Assembly (NCBI RefSeq): GCF_000004195.4
Contig: NC_030682.2
Coordinates: 153,847,501 to 153,911,500, forward strand
Length of the DNA: 64,000 nucleotides
Reading direction: 5' to 3'
From: Xenopus tropicalis
Lineage: Eukaryota; Chordata; Amphibia; Anura; Pipidae
A program made the translations under genes and the position numbers. Below the pieces are notes generated by a model. The model made no database searches. It was not told the origin of the DNA and worked only from the letters and a program-made list of their open reading frames with translations. Shown piece after piece: positions 58,294 through 64,000 of the stretch. Positions within the stretch are counted from its first letter, which is position 1, and each line of letters begins with the position of its first letter.

Positions 58294-60777
58294 TCCATGT
58301 GGTTGTCGAGTTTTTAGGAAAAAAATCCACTTAGTTTCTTTTCTAATTAGAACCAAAGAGATGTCGCCCCCTCTAGGGCTAGGGATAGCTCGATCTATCC
58401 CTATAACCTGTAAAAAAGACAAGGATCTATTGGAGCATTCAGAGAAATGTTTTGCAACAGTGGTGTGACTGTTGACATTAGTAATGTTCAGTACATGTTC
58501 CCTTATTCTTTCTTTTAGCTTTCTGCATGTCTGACCTACATATTGTTTCATGCACTTAGTGCAAGTAAGGAGATATATGACATTTTTAGTATTGCAATTG
58601 ATAAAGTGTTTTATCTGATATTTTTTCATAGTCATAGAAGAGATAAACGAATCCGTTTTTTGTATATAGTTACAAGTGATACATTGACTGGATCCACACT
58701 TATAGCACCCTTTAGTAGACAACCATGTAGTTGTCGGCTGTCTAGTGTGTATTAAACTTGGTGACAGTAAATTGCTCAAAGTTTCAGTTTTTCGAGTAAT
58801 ATATTTATGTCCTTTATGAAGTATTTGTCTCAAGATAGGATCTAATTTTAAAATGGTTAAATTATCATTAATGATTTTTTCTATAATTTTTTGTTGGGGG
58901 CTATAAGTCAAGATACATGTCAGAAAATCGTTGTCCTTCTTTTTAGCATATTTCTTATGTTTTGATACTTGTTGATTGTGCACATGATATCTGTCAAAAA
59001 GATTAGATCTGTCTACAGATGCAGCCCGCTCGAAAGCTTTAATAATATTATTCTTGGAATACCCCCTTTCTATTAGTCTATGATATAGATCAGTGGACTT
59101 AGATACAAATTCTGAATCTTCAGAACAGACGCGTCTGATGCGTAAAAATTGGCTGTATGGGATATTACAGATAGAATGCCTCGGGTGACAGGAAGTAGCT
59201 TCTAATAACGTGTTAGCTGAACAATCTTTTCGAAAGATTGTGCTAGTGATAGACTGATTAAAAGTGCTTAACGTGACATCTAGAAAGTTGATGCTAGTGT
59301 GATGTATTTCAGAAGTGAACTGTAAATTATAACTATTAGTGTTAATGTGTTGAATGAAATGACTGAATTGTTCTTCTGTGCCAGACCAAATCATTATAAT
59401 ATCATCAATGTAGCGTCCATAGTATTGAATGTGAGCAGAAAATACATTTGTGTCATGATAAATGTGTACATCCTCCCACCAACCTAGAAATAGATTCGCG
59501 TAGGAAGGTGCGAATTTGGCACCCATGGCCGTGCCTCTACACTGTAAATAATACTTATTGTCAAAATAAAAATAGTTATGTGTAAGAAGAAAGTGTATAG
59601 ACTGTAATAAAAAAGTGATAAAGTTTGATTCATAAGTGCTGTATTGGTAAAGGTGATATTCAATGGCTTGTAGGCCAAGAGTATGTGGAATACATGAATA
59701 TAAAGAAGTGACATCTATTAAGGCCCATTTCAAATCTGTAGAATTCCACTGAAATTTATTCAGTGTGTATAGTAAGTGACCGCTGTCTTTAAGGTAACTA
59801 GGAAGTCTTAAAACTAAAGGCTGTAAAAAGTGATCTATAAATTCACAAAGGTTTTCACCTAGGGAGCCTATACCTGCTATGATTGGTCGACCTAATGGAG
59901 GTCTCTCTCTTTTGTGTATTTTGGGTAAATGATGGAAAATAGCCGATTTTGGTGTATCATTTTTGATGAAAGCAATGAGTTTTTCATCTATAATATTAAA
60001 GTTCAAAGCTTCTTGTAGCAATGTGTCAAGCTCCATTTTGTATGCATGTGTAGGATTTTTGTCCAAAGATAAATATGTGTCTTTGTCTGCAAGTTGTCTG
60101 TAAGCCTCAGAAACATAATCTGATTTATTTAGTATAACAATCTGACCTCCCTTATCTGCTTGTCGAATAACTATGTCATGGTCATTTTTCAATGTCTCAA
60201 GTGCTCTTTTTTCTTTTTTAGTAAGGTTGCTACTAGTGGGAGAATCTCTAACTGTGTCATGTAAATAGCTTAATTCAGTTTCTATATTCTTCTGAAACAT
60301 GTTAATAATATTATCTCTAAGATATGTAGGATAAAAGGTAGATTTAGATTTAAATTTATACAATGATTCAGGGAGACCGGCTCCAACTCTACCCGAATCG
60401 GGGTCGGTCTCTCTGCCCAACTGTTCAAGTTGAAGGAGCGTGTTCATATCTTTAAAATTGGATATGTGAGACTGTAGGAGAGCAGGAGTGGCTACATTGT
60501 TCTCCTTATCTACCTCTTCATTTAAAGTAGTATTATCATTGTAAAAATGTTTTTTCAACAAAAGTTTTCGTACAAAACGATTAACATCTGTAATAGTGTC
60601 AAATAGGTCGAAGTTTTTTACAGGACAAAAAGTTAAACCTTTTTCCAGAATGTTCAATTCATCGGAAGTGAAAGTTCTTGTTGATAGGTTCAAAATCTTT
60701 TTATCCTTAACTATGACTATGATGTTACCTGTTATGTATAAGTACTTAAATCTAGCCTTTTTATGGTTATACACCAA
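58258..60777 (-). CDS. PLE polyprotein: reverse transcriptase plus GIY-YIG endonuclease
   Basis: An 839-codon open frame. N-terminal conserved segment (about 28-77: TSDELNILEKGLTFCP, NRFVRKLL); RT with DKGG (208-211), KIHK (287-290), GRPI (297-300), DVTSLY (355-360, first catalytic Asp), RGTAMGAKFAPSYANL (414-429) and YIDD (456-459). Then comes a linker with Cys at 691, 694, 699 and 702 (zinc-knuckle-like) and the GIY-YIG nuclease: VIYLLTC (733-739), QYVGQTCRKLKERIREH (745-761), HTTVAKHFSEC (771-781). It copies element RNA at a nick made by its own nuclease. No frameshift or stop. The frame opens with TTG; the first in-frame ATG is codon 111 (60445-60447), inside conserved sequence, so the true start is unsettled. 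The first 24 and last 11 codons lie in the inverted repeats. Confidence 0.93.
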   Translation of the reverse strand: MVYNHKKARFKYLYITGNIIVIVKDKKILNLSTRTFTSDELNILEKGLTFCPVKNFDLFDTITDVNRFVRKLLLKKHFYNDNTTLNEEVDKENNVATPALLQSHISNFKDMNTLLQLEQLGRETDPDSGRVGAGLPESLYKFKSKSTFYPTYLRDNIINMFQKNIETELSYLHDTVRDSPTSSNLTKKEKRALETLKNDHDIVIRQADKGGQIVILNKSDYVSEAYRQLADKDTYLSLDKNPTHAYKMELDTLLQEALNFNIIDEKLIAFIKNDTPKSAIFHHLPKIHKRERPPLGRPIIAGIGSLGENLCEFIDHFLQPLVLRLPSYLKDSGHLLYTLNKFQWNSTDLKWALIDVTSLYSCIPHTLGLQAIEYHLYQYSTYESNFITFLLQSIHFLLTHNYFYFDNKYYLQCRGTAMGAKFAPSYANLFLGWWEDVHIYHDTNVFSAHIQYYGRYIDDIIMIWSGTEEQFSHFIQHINTNSYNLQFTSEIHHTSINFLDVTLSTFNQSITSTIFRKDCSANTLLEATSCHPRHSICNIPYSQFLRIRRVCSEDSEFVSKSTDLYHRLIERGYSKNNIIKAFERAASVDRSNLFDRYHVHNQQVSKHKKYAKKKDNDFLTCILTYSPQQKIIEKIINDNLTILKLDPILRQILHKGHKYITRKTETLSNLLSPSLIHTRQPTTTWLSTKGCYKCGSSQCITCNYIQKTDSFISSMTMKKYQIKHFINCNTKNVIYLLTCTKCMKQYVGQTCRKLKERIREHVLNITNVNSHTTVAKHFSECSNRSLSFLQVIGIDRAIPSPRGGDISLVLIRKETKWIFFLKTRQPHGLNYDYDVTCYV

Positions 60778-61110
60778 TTCAATGTATATAATGCTTAATA
60801 TATCCTTATGTAAATTTATGACTTTTTATCTACTTTCCCTAGCCACATGACCCTTTGGTCTGATTGGTTAATTGCAAAGTCTATTTCATTGGTCAAATTT
60901 GTCTTTAAATATTCTGTATTGTGTTCAATGTATTCAGCCTATGACTAAGTACCCTAAGGTATGAAACGCGTAAGGCTATCTGCTTTTACATATGGATAGA
61001 ATAAAATTTATATTTTTTAATTAATTACCTTCTACTGACTGCAATTTTCTACTATTTTGTACCTTTTCTCAACAAACAATCCGGAGTGCCTGCCTATTTT
61101 TATAATTGGT
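60706..61110 (+). repeat. Right inverted repeat of the intact PLE
   Basis: 405 bp, reverse complement of 57889-58293. It contains the 5' end of the coding frame on minus and the hammerhead-like motif on plus (60936-60977). CCAAT-type words (GATTGGTTAATTG, CATTGGTC) and an AATAAAATTTATA tract are present. Confidence 0.93.
60936..60977 (+). ncRNA. Hammerhead-ribozyme-like motif, right copy
   Basis: Same 42-nt motif as 58022-58063, on the plus strand and therefore antisense to the PLE frame. Stem arms AGCCT and AGGCT, GTACC and GGTAT are kept, followed by GAAACGCGTA. It would be functional only in a plus-strand transcript, such as read-through from outside. Confidence 0.55.
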
Positions 61111-61123
61111 AACCAATGAAATG

Positions 61124-61734
61124 GCTGATACATCTAGCAATGAATCTGGGGCAGGGGGCAGAGCCATAATATGGGGAGGCCTCATAGTTACCCCCATAGT
61201 TACCCCCATAGTTACCCCCATAGTTACCCCACACCCGGCCTGAGGGCAGCACTGTGGCCCCTGGGAGCCGCCTCTGCCCATTCAGCCACTGAGGGACCAA
61301 CCCCACAGTACCGGCTCCCCCTGGCCCCACCGCCGGACTCACTCACTCTGGGGCCCCGGGAAGCGAACATGAGAGTGCGGCCTGGCTGGGCAGAGAATAC
61401 AGAGAATACAGAGAATACTTGCTGGACTATCCAGGAACCAAAATGGCGGAGAATGACTTCAGATTACCCAGCAACCCGCGCTCTCCGGCAGGAGGTGGAG
61501 CTATAAAGGGTTATGAAGGCTGACCAATAGGAGAGACGGGGCGTGTCTTGTCTGGATTCCTTGAGAAAGTCACGTGTTCAGAGTCTGTCAGAGAAACATG
61601 GAGCTGAGGGGAAAGGTGAGAGGGACCGGGGGGAGAGGGGCCGTGGGGGAGAGGAACCGGGGGGAGAGGGGCCGGGGGGGGGGGAGAGGGGCCGGGGCTT
61701 GAGAGTTCTGAGGGGCTTCTGAGTTCTGAGAGAC
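61124..61734 (+). promoter_or_regulatory. Candidate promoter and first exon at the right edge
   Basis: About 600 bp of non-repetitive, GC-richer sequence. In order: a small GTTACCCCCATA repeat (61190-61225), AAATGGCGG (61441-61449, resembling a YY1 site), TATAAA (61502), GACCAATAGG (CCAAT at 61524), CACGTG E-box (61571-61576), then ATG at 61598 reading MELRGK and GGAAAG|GTGAGA (donor at 61616). Such a cluster suggests a housekeeping-type promoter with a very short first coding exon on plus. The peptide is too short to identify the gene, and the next exon is outside the window. A minus-strand start is also possible (ATG complement at 61369-61371). Confidence 0.4.
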
Positions 61735-64000
61735 AGCAGAGTGTGGGGGGGGGGGAGAGAAGACAGCAGAGTGTGGGGGGGGGAGAGAGACAGCAGAGTG
61801 TGGGGGGGAGAGAGACAGCAGAGTGTGGGGGGGGGGGAGAGAGACAGCAGAGTGTGGGGGGGGGGAGAGAGACAGCAGAGTGTGGGGGGGGGAGAGAGAG
61901 ACAGCAGAGTGTGGGGGGGGGAGAGAGACAGCAGAGTGTGTGGGGGGGAGAGAGACAGCAGAGTGTGGGGGGGGGGGGAGAGACAGCAGAGTGTGGGGGG
62001 GGGGGAGAGAGACAGCAGAGTGTGGGGGGAGAGAGAGACAGCAGAGTGTGGGGGGGGGAGAGAGAGACAGCAGAGTGTGGGGGGGGAGAGAGACACAGAG
62101 TGTGGGGGGGAGAGAGACAGCAAGAGTGTGGGGGGGGGGAGAGAGACAGCAGAGTGTGGGGGGGGAGGAGAGAGACAGCAGAGTGTGGGGGGGGAGAGAG
62201 ACAGCAGAGTGTGGGGGGGGGAGAGAGACAGCAGAGTGTGGGGGGGAGAGAGACAGCAGAGTGTGGGGGGGGGAGAGAGACAGCAGAGGTGTGGGGGGAG
62301 AGAGGACAGCAGAGTGTGGGGGGGGGAGAGAGACAGCAGAGTGTGTGGGGGGGGAGAGAGACAGCAGAGTGTGGGGGGGGGGAGAGAGACAGCAGAGTGT
62401 GTGGGGGGAGAGAGAGACAGCAGAGTGTGTGGGGGAGAGAACAGCAGGTGTGGGGGAGAGAGACAGCAGAGTGTGGTGGGGGGAGAGAGAGACAGCAGAG
62501 TGTGTGGGGGGGAGAGAGACAGCAGAGTGTGGGGGGGGGAGAGAGACAGCAGAGTGTGTGGGGGGAGAGAGACAGCAGAGTGTGGGGGGGGGAGAGAGAC
62601 AGCAGAGTGTGGGGGAGGAGAGACAGCAGATGTGGGGGGGAGATGAGACAGCAGAGTGTGGGGGGGAGAGAGACAGCAGAGTGTGTGGGGGGGGAGAGAG
62701 ACAGCAGAGTGTGTGGGGGGGGGGGGAGAGAGACAGCAGAGTGTGTGGGGGGGAGAGAGACAGCCAGAGTGTGGGGGGGGGGGAAGAGAGACAGCAGAGT
62801 GTGGGGGGGAGAGAGAGACAGCAGAGTGTGTGGGGGGGAGAGAGACAGCAGAGTGTGGGGGGGGGGAGAGAGACAGCAGAGTGTGGGGGGGAGAGAGAGA
62901 CAGCAGAGTGTGTGGGGGGGAGAGAGACAGCAGAGTGTGGGGGGGAAGAGACAGAGAGTGTGGGGGGGAGAGAGACAGCAGAGATGTGGGGGGGGACAGA
63001 GACAGCAGAGTGGTGTGTGTTGGGGGAGAGAGACAGCAGCAGTGGAAGTGTGTGGGGGGGAGAGAGACAGCAGAGTGTGTGGGGGAGAGAGACAGCAGGT
63101 GTGTGGGGGGAGAGAGACAGCAGAGTGTGTGCAGAGTGTGGTGGGGGGGGAGAGAGACAGCGAGTGTGGGGGAGAGAGGACAGCAGGAGTGTGGGGGGGG
63201 AGAAGAGACAGCAGAGTGTGTGGGGGGGGAGAGAGACAGCAGAGTGTGTGGGGGAGAGAGACAGCAGAGTGTGGGGGGGGGAGAGAGGACAGCAGAGTGT
63301 GTGGGGGGGAGAGAGAGCGAGTGTGGGGGGGGGGGAGAGAGACAGCAGAGTGTGTGGGGGGGAGAGAGACAGCAGAGTGTGGGGGGGGAGAGACAGCAGT
63401 GTGTGGGGGGGGGAGAGAGACAGCAGAGTGTGGGGGGGGGGGAGAGAGACAGCAGAGTGTGGGGGGGGGAGAGAGACAGCAGAGTGTGTGGGGGGAGAGA
63501 GACAGCAGAGTGTGTGGGGGGGGGAGAGACAGCAGAGTGTGTGGGGGGGAGAGAGACAGCAGAGTGTGTGGGGGGAGAGAGACAGCAGAGTGTGGGGGGG
63601 AGAGAGAGGACAGCAGAGTGTGTGGGGGGGAGAGAGACAGCAGAGTGTGTGCGGGGGAGAGAGACAGCAGAGTGTGGGGGGGGGAGAGAGACAGCAGAGT
63701 GTGTGGGGGGGAGAGAGACAGCAGAGTGTGGGGGGGGAGGACAGCAGGTGTGGGGGGGGAGAGAGACGGAGCAGAGTGTGGGGGGGAGAGAGGACAGCAG
63801 AGTGTGTGGGGGGGAGAGAGACAGCAGAGTGTGGGGGGGGGAGAGAGACAGCAGAGTGTGTGGGGGGGAGAGACAGCAGAGTGTGGGGGGGGGGAGAGAG
63901 ACAGCAGCAGTGTGGGGTATGGAGAGAGACAGCAGAGTGTGGGGGGGGGGAGAGCAGCAGAGTGTGGGGGGGGGAGAGACAGCAGTGTGTGGGGGGGAGA
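61735..64000. repeat. 26-bp G-rich minisatellite running off the window
   Basis: About 87 units of GAGAGAGACAGCAGAGTGTG followed by a G run of 5 to 12, some units with GTGTGTGG. G runs every 26 bp make repeated G-quadruplexes plausible on plus. Many irregular indels near 62950-63200. If the promoter at 61440-61615 is real, this array would be its first intron. Frames over it are artefacts. Confidence 0.95.

Larger units (their letters stand above)
57773..61110 (-). mobile_element. Penelope-like element, apparently intact and young
   Basis: A 3338-bp retroelement with its coding strand on minus. AACCAATGAAATG flanks both ends (57760-57772 and 61111-61123), a 13-bp target duplication. Two 405-bp inverted repeats (57889-58293 and 60706-61110) looked identical wherever I compared them. 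A further 116-bp tail (57773-57888) exists only at the left, which is the 3' side of the coding strand. The single long frame is open. Identical repeats, a clean duplication and an unbroken frame point to recent insertion. Inverted pseudo-LTRs are a known PLE arrangement. Confidence 0.93.

Noticed and set aside
1..64000. tRNA or rRNA genes, bacterial operons, plasmid or phage features
   Set aside because: I saw no cloverleaf with box A/B spacing, no rRNA-like sequence and no prokaryotic gene organisation.

Overview
This is vertebrate nuclear DNA, most likely from a frog of the Xenopus type. The organism call is inference. It rests on a spliced riboflavin-transporter gene, a CR1 LINE whose ORF1 carries an SGNH esterase domain, Penelope-like elements (PLEs) with a GIY-YIG endonuclease, and Tc1, hAT-like and Harbinger-like DNA transposons. 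Nothing bacterial is present. By my count about 43 of the 64 kb is tandem repeat, in some 26 arrays with units of 2 to about 90 bp. Such density suggests a subtelomeric or otherwise satellite-rich region. Almost all long open frames are by-products of arrays whose unit is a multiple of 3 (12, 18, 72 bp) or lacks stops; they are not annotated as genes.

Layout. 1-9650: short arrays (51, ~90, 18, ~70 degenerate, 45, 20/34, 18 bp) separated by short unique pieces. 9652-17788: one 72-bp array of about 105 units, split by a 569-bp LTR-like insertion. 18149-18269: a candidate exon. 18290-21010: a 52-bp array. 21405-28878: a 34-38-bp array split by a nearly full-length but broken CR1 LINE on the minus strand. 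28880-29682: a 47-bp array.

29972-38569 is the one confident host gene: a SLC52A3-like riboflavin transporter on the plus strand. Three coding exons join in phase to 441 codons plus stop, and both introns are almost entirely minisatellite. An 83-bp array (39012-41260), a 35-bp array and a 12-bp array follow.

44285-54350 is a 10-kb nest. A truncated PLE has been invaded by an hAT-like element, a Tc1 element, a Harbinger-like MITE and a CR1 fragment. The interrupted PLE frame can be followed across the Tc1, MITE and CR1 insertions by their target duplications. Four of these five elements hold a tandem array, and three arrays visibly grew from the element's own coding sequence. After a 3-kb CCTGCCTATCCC-type array (54641-57605) comes a second, apparently young PLE (57773-61110). 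It has an 839-codon RT/GIY-YIG frame, identical 405-bp inverted terminal repeats, a 13-bp target duplication and hammerhead-ribozyme-like motifs. The right edge holds a possible promoter and first exon (61440-61615) and a G-rich 26-bp array that runs off the window.
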